A DNA stretch of 64,000 nt, from NCBI GenBank assembly GCA_905215645.1, contig CAJMQS010000007.1, positions 21,531 to 85,530 on the forward strand. The letters run 5' to 3'. Numbering within the stretch: position 1 is the first letter of the stretch; each line of letters opens with the position of its first letter. The translations under genes and the position numbers were made by a program. The stretch comes from an uncultured bacterium (lineage in GTDB: Bacteria; Bacillota; Negativicutes; Acidaminococcales; Acidaminococcaceae). The notes under the pieces were generated by a model that saw only the letters and a program-made list of their open reading frames with translations, did no database searches and was not told the DNA's origin. Below are positions 1 to 7,311 of the stretch, piece after piece.

Positions 1-590
1 AGCTGTTTCTCCACCAAGGGAGTGTCCACATCCCCCGGGCACAGGCAGTTCACCCGGATCCAGGGAGCCAGATCCAAAGCCAGGGATTTGGTAAAGGCCA
101 CCACAGCACCTTTGGAAGCCGCATAGAGACAGCAGCCGTAATTTCCTTCCAGGGCCGCGTCAGAAGCGATGTTCACGATGGAAGGTCCATCCTGGGCAAA
201 AAGATCCAGCAGAGCCTGGATGAGGAAAATGGTCCCCTTCACATTCACGTCCATCAGCCGCTGATACTCCTCTGCCGTCACGTCCTGAAAGGGCTTTTCC
301 TGGTAGATTCCGGCGCTGTTCACCAGGAAATCCAATTCCTGATGCTGGGCCTGGAGCTCTGCAGCGATTTTCCGGCAGCCTTCCACGGTGCTTACATCTC
401 CCTGAAGATACCGGGCCTCTCCCGGCAGCCCTGCCAGGCTCTCCACCGCCTTTTGGCCCCGTTCTGGATCACGGCCCACCAGCCACACCGTGGCCCCGTC
501 CTGGACCAGCAGCCGGGCCGCAGCCAGCCCGATGCCCGAAGTTCCCCCGCTGATGATACCCCTTTTCTTCTCCATTCCGTATCCAATCAT
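1..590 (-). CDS. Short-chain dehydrogenase/reductase (SDR), 3' end cut by window edge
   Basis: Reads leftward off the window edge, so about 196 residues of a usual 240-260 are present. The N-terminus has the SDR nucleotide-binding glycine pattern SGGTSGIG near residues 13-20, then NSAG, then the catalytic Ser-Tyr-Lys set (NIAS and YAASKG), and the PG motif before the cut end. The start at 590 (MIGYGMEKK) is chosen because AAGGGAG lies 8 nt upstream; a second in-frame ATG at 575 is possible. Family knowledge: NAD(P)-dependent oxidation or reduction of a hydroxyl/keto group in the cytoplasm. The substrate cannot be told from sequence. It sits 40 nt after the cold-shock gene terminator, so it probably has its own promoter. 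Confidence 0.85.
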   Translation of the reverse strand, partial: MIGYGMEKKRGIISGGTSGIGLAAARLLVQDGATVWLVGRDPERGQKAVESLAGLPGEARYLQGDVSTVEGCRKIAAELQAQHQELDFLVNSAGIYQEKPFQDVTAEEYQRLMDVNVKGTIFLIQALLDLFAQDGPSIVNIASDAALEGNYGCCLYAASKGAVVAFTKSLALDLAPWIRVNCLCPGDVDTPLVEKQ

Positions 591-629
591 ACTCCCGACT
601 CCCTTCCTGCAACTCTGGGTACCGCACAA

Positions 630-662
630 GAAAAAAGGAGATACCGTTTCCACGATATCCCC
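630..662 (-). terminator. Rho-independent terminator of the cold-shock gene
   Basis: On the minus strand a 10-bp stem (GGGGATATCG / CGGTATCTCC, with G-T wobbles) and a 6-nt loop is followed by TTTTTT. It lies 40 nt after the cold-shock gene and 40 nt before the dehydrogenase start. Confidence 0.75.
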
Positions 663-701
663 TCTTTGTTTGCGTTTGTTGTTTCTGTGCAGATATCTAT
701 C

Positions 702-899
702 TTACAGTTTCACAACGTTAGCAGCCTGTTCACCACGGTTGCCTTCGACAACGTCGAATTCTACAGCCTGGCCTTCTTCCAGAGTCTTGAAGCCTTCACC
801 CTGGATTGCGGAGAAATGAACGAATACATCGCCGCCATCTTCCCGTTCAATGAAACCATAACCCTTTTCAGCATTAAACCATTTAACTTTGCCAGTCAT
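702..899 (-). CDS. cspA: Cold-shock domain protein (CspA family)
   Basis: 65 residues, the standard size for a single cold-shock domain. It begins MTGKVKWFNAEKGYGFI and carries both RNA-binding motifs, KGYGFI (RNP1) and VFVHFSAI (RNP2). The family binds single-stranded RNA/DNA and melts mRNA secondary structure during cold shock or growth resumption. A TAGGAGG ribosome site precedes the ATG. It is monocistronic, with its own promoter about 100 nt upstream giving a leader of roughly 90 nt, which is typical of genes of this family that are regulated through the 5' untranslated region. The exact paralogue (A to G) cannot be assigned; the symbol is generic. Confidence 0.95.
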   Translation of the reverse strand: MTGKVKWFNAEKGYGFIEREDGGDVFVHFSAIQGEGFKTLEEGQAVEFDVVEGNRGEQAANVVKL

Positions 900-998
900 C
901 TTTACTTGGCCTCCTAAAAATTATTGCGAAAAACGATCCAACTATATGTGATACCTGCGTGAGTTCAACATTCAGTAAGTCCGTTGTTTCTGTGTTCC

Positions 999-1027
999 AT
1001 TCTAGCATAACCCCTGGACTTTTACAA
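999..1027 (-). promoter_or_regulatory. Promoter of the cold-shock gene
   Basis: Minus strand TTGTAA, 17-bp spacer, TAGAAT with a TG extended -10. It predicts a start near 992 and an untranslated leader of about 90 nt before the ATG at 899. Confidence 0.7.
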
Positions 1028-1055
1028 GCAAAAGAATTGCAACAGTACAGATAAC

Positions 1056-1325
1056 TCAGGGTATTTTCAAAGATTTTCGAGAAAATTGACAAACCAGCTC
1101 TTCTTTTTGTTTTTTTGCCAACTGTTTCAGGGCATATTCCCGGCGAAGAGCCGTCTTTTTGTCCGGCAGTTCCTCGTAATAGGCCAGTTCCACCGCCCCG
1201 AAGGCCCGGGTATATTTCGCCCCGGACCCGCTGCGGTGCATGGCCAGCCGATGGGCCAGATCATTGGTCCAGCCGGTATACAGGGCTCCATTGGCACAGC
1301 GCACCATATAGACGTAAGCGGTCAT
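1056..1325 (-). CDS. GIY-YIG domain protein (YhbQ/UPF0213 type)
   Basis: 89 residues, the size of stand-alone GIY-YIG proteins. The nuclease signature appears near the N-terminus as VYMVRC and LYTGWTNDLAHRLAMH, with the catalytic-type Arg at RLAMHR; the Glu region is at LRREYALKQL. Members are small putative nucleases, and E. coli YhbQ has been linked to DNA processing. The start overlaps the cyclophilin stop by 4 nt (ATGA), so the two are translationally coupled and co-transcribed. The target is unknown. Confidence 0.88.
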   Translation of the reverse strand: MTAYVYMVRCANGALYTGWTNDLAHRLAMHRSGSGAKYTRAFGAVELAYYEELPDKKTALRREYALKQLAKKQKEELVCQFSRKSLKIP

Positions 1326-1789
1326 TCCTTTACGATTTCTACCTTTTCCATCACCACATCTTCCAGGGGACGGTCGGCGAAATCCGTAGGGGTGGAACCG
1401 ATCTTATGGACCACATCCATCCCTTCGGTGATTTTCCCGAAGATAGCATGATGGCCGTCCAGCCAGGGGGTGGGCACCAAGGTGATGAAGAACTGGCTGC
1501 CCCCGGTATTGGGGCCGGCATTGGCCATGGACAGGATTCCTTCGCTGCTGTGAGCCAATCCAGGCCCGAATTCATCGTCGATAGTGTAACCGGGACCGCC
1601 CATGCCGGTGCCGGTGGGATCACCGCCCTGGATCATGAAATCGTCAATGACCCGGTGGAAGATGATCCCGTCATAGAATCCCTTCTCCACCAGCCCCAGG
1701 AAGTTCCCTGCAGTCTTGGGGGCCTTGTCTTCAAAGAGCTCCGCTGTAAAATCTCCCAGATTCGTATGGAAATGCACTTTTCTGTTCAT
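1322..1789 (-). CDS. Cyclophilin-type peptidyl-prolyl cis-trans isomerase
   Basis: 155 residues with no signal peptide, so probably cytoplasmic. Cyclophilin hallmarks are all present: FHRVIDDFMIQGGDPTGTG (catalytic Arg and Gln), the GSQFFIT motif, and LDGHHAIFGKITEGMDVV. The enzyme catalyses prolyl peptide-bond isomerisation during protein folding. GAGGAGG sits 7 nt before the ATG. First gene of a two-gene unit with the GIY-YIG gene. Repeat element copy A lies directly upstream (1817-2085), so its promoter is either inside the element or in the 27 nt between. Confidence 0.93.
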   Translation of the reverse strand: MNRKVHFHTNLGDFTAELFEDKAPKTAGNFLGLVEKGFYDGIIFHRVIDDFMIQGGDPTGTGMGGPGYTIDDEFGPGLAHSSEGILSMANAGPNTGGSQFFITLVPTPWLDGHHAIFGKITEGMDVVHKIGSTPTDFADRPLEDVVMEKVEIVKE

Positions 1790-1816
1790 GTCGTCCTCCT
1801 CGTTGTTATAAGCAGG

Positions 1817-2085
1817 GGGTGTTGCTCATTCTGTGCAACACCCTTTAGCTGTAGAGCCGCATAGCGGCTCAAGTCTTGAGTCTGAAGTCTGTAGCCGAAG
1901 GTTAAATTTGCAAGCAAATTTTAGAATATGTAGAACCCTTGGACGAAATGATCCCTCAGATTGATTTCGACTCTGGTTCTACAGAATCAAAAGGATCCGT
2001 CCAGCCAGGCGGATCCTGTCCTGAAGCTTCCGACTTCAGACTCCTGACTTCCGACGAGAGGAGGCTGCCCCTGCAGCATCCTCTC
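1817..2085 (-). repeat. Interspersed multi-hairpin repeat, copy A (full, inverted)
   Basis: Full copy of a roughly 270-bp element also found at 33111-33382 and 35954-36219; this one is in the opposite orientation. Reading the minus strand: hairpin H1 (2056-2085), an AGTC-rich tract, H2 (1993-2016, GGATCCG arms), H3 (1930-1982, GTAGAACC/GGTTCTAC arms with an inner CGAAAT/ATTTCG stem), H4 (AAATTTGC arms), a second AGTC-rich tract complementary to the first, H5 (GAGCCGC/GCGGCTC), and H6 (1817-1843, GGGTGTTGC arms). By eye this copy is over 90% identical to copy B. H1 overlaps the stop codon of the lipoprotein gene. No open frame of note inside. Confidence 0.9.
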
Positions 2086-3091
2086 AAAACTCCCTGATCA
2101 CCAGGTCTGACAGATCCAGTGGGACCCGTCCTCCTTCTCCCTGGGAAACGGAAGCCAGTGCCACCAGCTTTCCCTGGGGTCCGATGTAGAAATTATCCTT
2201 TTGGATCCGGGCCCAGGCTTCCAGGGCCGCCAGTTTTTCCTGGATGGCTTCCTGCTGGCCGCTGCCCAGGAAATAGTCCAGGGTCAGCCGGTTCCCCGTA
2301 TTGAGATCGAATACCATGGCATACTGGAAATCCGTCTTCCGGGCCAGGAGCAGACTGCCGTCCGCCCCTCCCATCAGAGGGGACACCCAGGCATAGTTCT
2401 TCAGCCGGGTCCAGGTGGCCAGATTGTTCACCTCGGTCACCGGATAATTCCGGTACAGGACCGGCTTTCCCTGGAACACCAGGCTCAGGAGATGGTTCCG
2501 GTTGTAGGTCACCCGGCACTGGAGTTCACTTTCCACCGGTCCGGTGATATGCCGGTACACGGAAATATAATTCCCCAGTTCCTGATTGATCCGGTCTTGG
2601 ACCTGGGGCGTCACGCCTCCGGTCACTTGGGGATAGGTATTCTGGTATCCATCATGGGTGATCTTCAGGGCTTCCCGTTTCTCTCCCCGGGGAGCCCCGG
2701 GTCTTGCAGGCACGGTATACCAGCCAGTGACACCATCCCGGGTGGCCACCTTGGCCCATTCCAGTCCATTGATTTCCCGTTTGCCGAAGATCATGCCCAA
2801 AGCTCCGGCAGGAGCCGGGCGCAGGATGGTTTCCGGTTTTTCTTCCGGCAGGCTGCGCAGATAGCCGCCACTGAACAGGACCCGTTCCATCTTATGCTCC
2901 CGGGTCACAAATTCCACCCGGGCTCCCTGTTCCCCTTCTCCCGGAGCAATGGCTTTAGTTTCCTGGGGGGCCGTCGGTTCCGGGGCCGGCAGCCCGCCGG
3001 ATTCCCCCTGATGCTTTGAAGTCTGGCAGCCGCCCAGGGTCAGGGAAGCAGCCAGGATCAATACCAAGCAGCCAGGCTTCCAGCCCGTCAT
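2084..3091 (-). CDS. Lipoprotein with SH3-like and DUF3298/RsiV-like regions
   Basis: 335 residues. A signal peptide with lipobox LGGC (Cys near residue 22) predicts lipid anchoring. After a low-complexity linker, a segment near residues 60-125 ending WAKVATRDGVTGWYTVP resembles a bacterial SH3 domain. The C-terminal half (from about 145; ITHDGYQNTYPQVTG through the DYFLG region) resembles the DUF4163/DUF3298 (PdaC/RsiV-like) fold, often peptidoglycan- or lysozyme-related. Function is not established. Its ATG overlaps the stop of the redox gene by 4 nt (ATGA). Last gene of a four-gene operon; repeat copy A begins inside its stop codon. Confidence 0.75.
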   Translation of the reverse strand: MTGWKPGCLVLILAASLTLGGCQTSKHQGESGGLPAPEPTAPQETKAIAPGEGEQGARVEFVTREHKMERVLFSGGYLRSLPEEKPETILRPAPAGALGMIFGKREINGLEWAKVATRDGVTGWYTVPARPGAPRGEKREALKITHDGYQNTYPQVTGGVTPQVQDRINQELGNYISVYRHITGPVESELQCRVTYNRNHLLSLVFQGKPVLYRNYPVTEVNNLATWTRLKNYAWVSPLMGGADGSLLLARKTDFQYAMVFDLNTGNRLTLDYFLGSGQQEAIQEKLAALEAWARIQKDNFYIGPQGKLVALASVSQGEGGRVPLDLSDLVIREF

Positions 3092-3945
3092 ACCGGGTTC
3101 TCCCGCAGCCAGGAAGCTGCGGAAAGCAGCGCCTTCTGCCCTTCTCCAGCCGCTTTATTGATCTGCCAGGGATAGCCGGCTGCATCACCGGCTGCAAAGA
3201 CCCCAGGTACCGAGGTTGCCAATTTCTCATCTACCTGGATGAACTGGCCGTTCAGCGCCAAGCCAGGCAGAAGCTTCTCCAAGGGATCTGTTTCCCGCAG
3301 CAGGAAAAGTCCGTCCAAATCGGCCGTCCCCACGGTGGTCTCCAAGGCTTCTGCCTTTTCTTTCCCCAGGATCTTCAAAGGCCGGCCTTCCATGATCTGG
3401 AGATTCTCCGGTCTCTTTTCCGGCAGGGGAAAATCAGCCCAGAGCTTGACTTCTTTGGCCAATCCGGCCAGGAATTCCACTTCTTCCCAGGCCGAAGGCA
3501 GATTGGTCACCACTCCGATGGTCCTGCCTTTGTACAGGTATCCATCACAGGTGGCACAGTAACTGACGCCCCGTCCCAGATACGTCTCTTCTCCGTCCAG
3601 TGCTTTGCCGTGGGCCGCTCCCGGACACAGGAGGATGCTCCGGGCCTGGTACACATCTCCAGGCGTTGCCAGATAAAAGCTGGCCTTCCCGGGCATGATG
3701 CTCAGGACCTTGTGAGGCACTACAGCCGTCCCGGCAGCCCTCATATGGGCAGTAAAGGAATCCATCAGGGCAGCACCGGACTGGTCCGGCAGTCCCAGGT
3801 AATTCTTCACCAACGGGCTTTTCCGCAGGGCCAGCCCAAAATCCCCCGTATCGAACAGCACCGCAGAAAGAGACCGGTTGGCAGCCGTCACCGCCGCACT
3901 GCAGCCCGCCGGTCCGCCTCCCACAATAGCAATATCATACAGCAT
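3088..3945 (-). CDS. Thioredoxin-reductase-like flavoprotein lacking a clear NADPH site
   Basis: 285 residues from the ATG at 3945, chosen because AAAGGAG lies 7-8 nt upstream; an upstream in-frame ATG at 3969 has no such site. The FAD-binding motif GGGPAGCSAA is at residues 9-17, the redox CATC at 130-133, and the FAD-distal GVFAAGDA near 247. The region just after CATC, where thioredoxin reductases have GGGDSA and then HRR for NADPH, instead reads GVVTNLPSAWEEVEF and has no HRR. This resembles flavin-type, ferredoxin-linked reductases more than TrxB, but that is inference. Operon partners are a nitroreductase and two exported proteins. Confidence 0.82.
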   Translation of the reverse strand: MLYDIAIVGGGPAGCSAAVTAANRSLSAVLFDTGDFGLALRKSPLVKNYLGLPDQSGAALMDSFTAHMRAAGTAVVPHKVLSIMPGKASFYLATPGDVYQARSILLCPGAAHGKALDGEETYLGRGVSYCATCDGYLYKGRTIGVVTNLPSAWEEVEFLAGLAKEVKLWADFPLPEKRPENLQIMEGRPLKILGKEKAEALETTVGTADLDGLFLLRETDPLEKLLPGLALNGQFIQVDEKLATSVPGVFAAGDAAGYPWQINKAAGEGQKALLSAASWLRENPV

Positions 3946-3972
3946 ATCGGATCTCCTTTTTGTCTGCACGGA

Positions 3973-4551
3973 TTATTTGAATTCTGCTACTTTCTCCAGA
4001 GGCAGTTTGGGTACATAATAATCACGGTTCCCATCCACATAATAGTCCAGGGATTTTCCTTCTTCTCCGGAGACCAGGGTGCTTTTATGGGCCGGATAGC
4101 CCAGTGCCAGGACGATATTGACCTCCAGGTCTTCCGGGATTTCCAGCAGAGCCGCTATTTTTTTCCGGTCCACAGCAGCCAGGATGGCGCTCCCCACCCC
4201 CTTCTGCCAGGCCGTGATGGCCATGGCATCCAGGGCGATCCCCAGATCGATGTCACTGATCATGGGTGAGGCATTCCGGGGTTTGGCCACCACCACAAAA
4301 GCCACTGGCTGTTCCCCTTCCTTCGGGGTCCCTATTTCTTTCGGCAGGGCTGCAGCCCAATGGAGCAAAGGCTGCATGGCTTTGACATTTTCCGGCTGCT
4401 CCACAGCCACAAAGCGCAGCCACTGGCTGTTCCGGCCGCAGCTCCGCTTCCGTGCCACGTCCACCAAAGTCCGCAGCAGACCGGGTTCCAGCGGTTTTTG
4501 CAAGAAGCGCCGGTAGGTCCGGCAGGAATCATATAATACAGGTAAATCCAT
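3973..4551 (-). CDS. Nitroreductase family FMN protein
   Basis: 192 residues. The N-terminus TYRRFLQKPLEPGLLRTLVDVARKR has the FMN-phosphate-binding arginines typical of the nitroreductase fold, followed by GRNSQWLRFVAV; the C-terminal part has IPEDLEVNIVLALGYPAH. These enzymes use FMN for two-electron reduction of nitro compounds, flavins or quinones. The ATG at 4551 is preferred over a GTG at 4560 because AAGGAG lies 8 nt before it and the GTG would overlap that site. Lies 27 nt upstream of the thioredoxin-reductase-like gene and is co-transcribed with it. Confidence 0.87.
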   Translation of the reverse strand: MDLPVLYDSCRTYRRFLQKPLEPGLLRTLVDVARKRSCGRNSQWLRFVAVEQPENVKAMQPLLHWAAALPKEIGTPKEGEQPVAFVVVAKPRNASPMISDIDLGIALDAMAITAWQKGVGSAILAAVDRKKIAALLEIPEDLEVNIVLALGYPAHKSTLVSGEEGKSLDYYVDGNRDYYVPKLPLEKVAEFK

Positions 4552-4570
4552 CGTAATCACTCCTTATCGA

Positions 4571-5125
4571 TCATTGCACCGAGGCAGCATATCCGTTTTC
4601 CCCATCTGCCTGCAGTACCAATACATGGGGGGCCTGTTCCAGGAAAAGGACCGCCTCCTGCTGCCGGATCTGGAGCGGGCTGTTGAATACATCCACCGGG
4701 GAAAAGCCCACCACCGGCAGCTGCCGGATGACGCCCAGGGAATCCTCCCCGATCACAGACACCTCATTCAAATGGGTTTTCCCGGTCCCCCTGTGGCCGT
4801 AACTGAGGATCAGGATATCCTGTTTCCCCGGCCGGAAATCCAGCCGGTACAGGGCGTATTCCACCCCTTTCTGAAGGGTGCACAGCCCCACTCCGTCCCC
4901 CACCTGCCAGCCCAGGACCAGGACTTTTTCCGAGCCGGCAGCACCAGTCAGGCTGGCACTGATCTTCTGGAGCATCCCCTTGCGGAATTCCACCGTCAGG
5001 GGAGGCTGCAGCTGTCCGTTGGCGCTGAGGCTGTACCGGGGGGCAAAATACTGGGCTGCCTCCACTGCCGGCCCGCCCATTCCCAGGAATACGGCCAGTA
5101 GAGCGATCTCCCAAGCATTTTTCAT
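4571..5125 (-). CDS. Exported protein of unknown function
   Basis: 184 residues from the ATG at 5125, which follows GGGGTGG by 4 nt. Residues 1-24 form a Sec signal peptide ending VEAA, followed by a mature protein starting AQYFAPRYS. No known domain was recognised. The body contains a likely beta-rich stretch (VLVLGWQVGDGVGLCTLQKGVEYALYRLDF) and lacks further membrane segments. It is the first gene of the operon with nitroreductase, redox flavoprotein and lipoprotein, and has the operon promoter 50 nt upstream. The gene order suggests an envelope redox role, but nothing in the protein proves it. Confidence 0.75.
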   Translation of the reverse strand: MKNAWEIALLAVFLGMGGPAVEAAQYFAPRYSLSANGQLQPPLTVEFRKGMLQKISASLTGAAGSEKVLVLGWQVGDGVGLCTLQKGVEYALYRLDFRPGKQDILILSYGHRGTGKTHLNEVSVIGEDSLGVIRQLPVVGFSPVDVFNSPLQIRQQEAVLFLEQAPHVLVLQADGENGYAASVQ

Positions 5126-5176
5126 ACATCCACCCCCTGTTTTCCCTGCTCTGCAGGCATTTTCTGTATCCTTTTT

Positions 5177-5206
5177 ATTATACCCTACCCAGAAGGAAGA
5201 AAACAA
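5177..5206 (-). promoter_or_regulatory. Promoter of the exported-protein/nitroreductase operon
   Basis: Minus strand TTGTTT, 18-bp spacer, TATAAT. It is placed between the MocR stop codon (5218) and the ATG at 5125 and would drive the four genes 5125 to 2084. Confidence 0.7.
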
Positions 5207-5217
5207 TTGTCTTTTCT

Positions 5218-6570
5218 TCACCTCACCACCGCCTCCCGCAGAGCTTCCACCCCTTCCCGGATTTTTTCTTCGGCAATCCCGGCAAAAGAAAGGAGGAATT
5301 CCGGCGGTCTGCCGGCATCCGTTCCCTGGACAGGGATGATTTTTACGCCCTGATCCATAGCCTTCCCCGCCAGATCACCTGCCGTCCCTGGCAGATTCAA
5401 GGCAATGTGGAGATGGAGTCCGGATCCGTAGCTCAAGAGCTTCACCTGGTTCCCAAATACCATCAGGAGAGCTTCCTGGAGCTTCTGGCTCTTGGTCCGG
5501 TACAGGCTCCGCAGTTTGCGGATGTGCCTTGTCAGATGGCCTTCCTCGATGTAAGCCGCCAGGGCCAGCTGCTCCACCGTGGAAGAAGTCTGATTGTACC
5601 GGTCGGCAATCGCCCGATAGGCGGGCAGCAGCTTTTCCGGCAGGACCAGATAGCTGATCCGCAGGGACGGGAGCATGGTGCGGGAGAAAGATCCCAGATA
5701 GATGATCTGTTCTCGGTTCCCGAAACTGTGGAGGGCCGGAGTGGGCCGATGGAGATAGCGGAATTCTCCGTTGTAGTCATCTTCCAGCAGATACACCCGT
5801 TCCAGCTGGGTGGCCACGATCAGATTGTTCCGTTCCTTTTCCGTCAAGGCTCTTCCTTTGTACGGATTAGCAGGAGAGATCATCAGGAGGCCTGGCCAAT
5901 CCGCCTTGGGATCTGCCGGATCGAAGGTGCGGACATTCCATCCCATCAGCCGGAAGATTTGTTCTGCTTGGGGGAAACCGGGAGCCTCCAGGCCCACCAC
6001 CTTCTGTTCCAGAGGCAGCAGAGGCAGCAGCACCAGCAGCAGGGTCTGGAGACCGGCTCCCACCAAGATCTGTTCCGGCCGGCACACCACCCCCCGGGAA
6101 GCATAACTGTACCGAGCCAGGACCTGCCGCAGTTCCGGCTCTCCCTGGGGATCCCCATACCCCGCAATGGAAGGCGGATCCCGGAGCACGGCATTGAGAC
6201 AGCGCCGCCAGAGTACGGTATCGAAAGTGGAGGTATCGATGTAATTATTGGAAAAATTATAACGTACAGCCGGTTTGGCCTTTCCATTCGCAGGAACGGA
6301 CTCTGTCCTGGCTTCCTGGGGAACATAGGCCGCCACCTGGTAGCCCCGGTTGGGCAGGTTATCCACATATCCCTGATCGATGAGGATCTGATAGGCGGCC
6401 TCCACCGTGGTCCGGCTCAGTTTCAGATCCCGGGTCAGCTTGCGGATGGAAGGCAGGAAATCCGGAGCTGCCAGATGCTGCAGCCGGATCTCTTCCCGGA
6501 AGTAGTCGGCCAGCTGCCGGTAAAGTGGTTCCTTCCCCGGCCGTGCTCGGAAATTAAAAGTGGTCAGCAC
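5218..6570 (-). CDS. MocR/PdxR-type GntR regulator with aminotransferase domain
   Basis: 450 residues. The N-terminal winged helix of the GntR family spans about residues 5-75 (LYRQLADYFREEI through SRTTVEAAYQILIDQGYV), followed by a type I aminotransferase-like domain from about 110. The PLP region has YLGSFSRTMLPSLRISYLV with the Lys position replaced near SFSRT, and LEDDYNGEFRY. MocR proteins sense PLP or an amino-acid aldimine and control vitamin B6, GABA or amino-acid genes. It starts with GTG at 6570, with AAAGGAG 9 nt upstream and a perfect 16-bp inverted repeat between them. It stands alone; the target is unknown, with the adjoining leftward operon a candidate. Confidence 0.87.
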   Translation of the reverse strand: MLTTFNFRARPGKEPLYRQLADYFREEIRLQHLAAPDFLPSIRKLTRDLKLSRTTVEAAYQILIDQGYVDNLPNRGYQVAAYVPQEARTESVPANGKAKPAVRYNFSNNYIDTSTFDTVLWRRCLNAVLRDPPSIAGYGDPQGEPELRQVLARYSYASRGVVCRPEQILVGAGLQTLLLVLLPLLPLEQKVVGLEAPGFPQAEQIFRLMGWNVRTFDPADPKADWPGLLMISPANPYKGRALTEKERNNLIVATQLERVYLLEDDYNGEFRYLHRPTPALHSFGNREQIIYLGSFSRTMLPSLRISYLVLPEKLLPAYRAIADRYNQTSSTVEQLALAAYIEEGHLTRHIRKLRSLYRTKSQKLQEALLMVFGNQVKLLSYGSGLHLHIALNLPGTAGDLAGKAMDQGVKIIPVQGTDAGRPPEFLLSFAGIAEEKIREGVEALREAVVR

Positions 6571-6581
6571 AGAACTGTGCT
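6566..6581. promoter_or_regulatory. Perfect inverted repeat over the MocR ribosome site and start
   Basis: AGCACAG-AA-CTGTGCT on the plus strand covers the spacer and GTG start of the MocR gene. It could be an autoregulatory operator or an RNA hairpin that hides the start codon. Confidence 0.5.
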
Positions 6582-6632
6582 CCTTTCAGTACTATTTTTC
6601 AGCAAAATTTATGGTCACGGATATTGTAGCAT

Positions 6633-6673
6633 AAAAAAGGGGGTGTTGCACGCAACGTGCAACACCCCTTTTT
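6633..6673 (-). terminator. Terminator of the V-ATPase operon
   Basis: A perfect 13-bp stem (GGGGTGTTGCACG / CGTGCAACACCCC) with a 3-nt loop and flanking A and T runs on both sides. It begins at the stop codon of the last V-ATPase gene and could work in both directions. The same hairpin ends repeat copy B at 33352-33382. Confidence 0.92.
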
Positions 6674-7308
6674 CACGCCTGTTTCGCCATGATTTCCTTG
6701 GCTTTCATCAGGCGCACCGTACTGGCTCTTTCGTTTTCGCTGAGCTTCATGGTGATGTACTTGATGCTTTCCTGCATTTCCGGGATCATCACATATTCCA
6801 ACGCGTTGACTCGCCGGCGGGTCTTTTCGATTTCATCCGCCAACATATTACAGGTCTTTTCCACTTCCGCCAGTTCCAAAAGATCCGGCAGGCAGGTGGT
6901 CAGTTCGGTCACCGCTGTATCCAGTTCCCCGGTGGTGAACACGAAGGAATAGGGCACCTGGGCCGCATCATCTGCCGTAGCCCCGGTGTAGGTCAGGGTG
7001 GGCACATCCACGCTCATCACATTCTTGCTCCCCACTTCGAACTCGGCACTCCGGGCCGGGTACAGCAGAGCTTCGTTCATGGTCAAGTACCCCATATGGG
7101 CCCGGGCCACCACGAAATGATGGGACACATTCTGGAGGGCCTTTTCCATTTTCAGCCGCAGCTCGTGGTTCCGGCGGATGTAGATCATGAACTGCCGGAC
7201 CATTTCGTCCCGTTTGTCTTTCAGCAGTTTATGCCCCCGGACGGCAGTGGCCAGCCGGCGTTTCAGCCGGGTCAGCTCCATCCGGGTAGGGTTTACGTTC
7301 GTAGCCAT
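6673..7308 (-). CDS. ntpD: V-type ATP synthase subunit D (central stalk)
   Basis: 211 residues, standard length. It begins NVNPTRMELTRLKRRLATAVRGHKLLKDKRDEM, the diagnostic N-terminal coiled coil of subunit D, and ends with a second helical segment (RRRVNALEYVMIPEMQESIKYI). With subunit F it forms the rotor shaft inside the A3B3 ring and couples ATP hydrolysis to ion transport in the membrane. Last gene of a nine-gene operon, 3 nt after the B gene. The shared terminator starts within its stop codon. Confidence 0.96.
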   Translation of the reverse strand: MATNVNPTRMELTRLKRRLATAVRGHKLLKDKRDEMVRQFMIYIRRNHELRLKMEKALQNVSHHFVVARAHMGYLTMNEALLYPARSAEFEVGSKNVMSVDVPTLTYTGATADDAAQVPYSFVFTTGELDTAVTELTTCLPDLLELAEVEKTCNMLADEIEKTRRRVNALEYVMIPEMQESIKYITMKLSENERASTVRLMKAKEIMAKQA

Positions 7309-7311
7309 GGG

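Noticed and set aside
883..1092. Small 69-codon minus frame overlapping the cold-shock gene start
   Set aside because: It coincides with the untranslated leader and promoter of the cold-shock gene and lacks a ribosome site.
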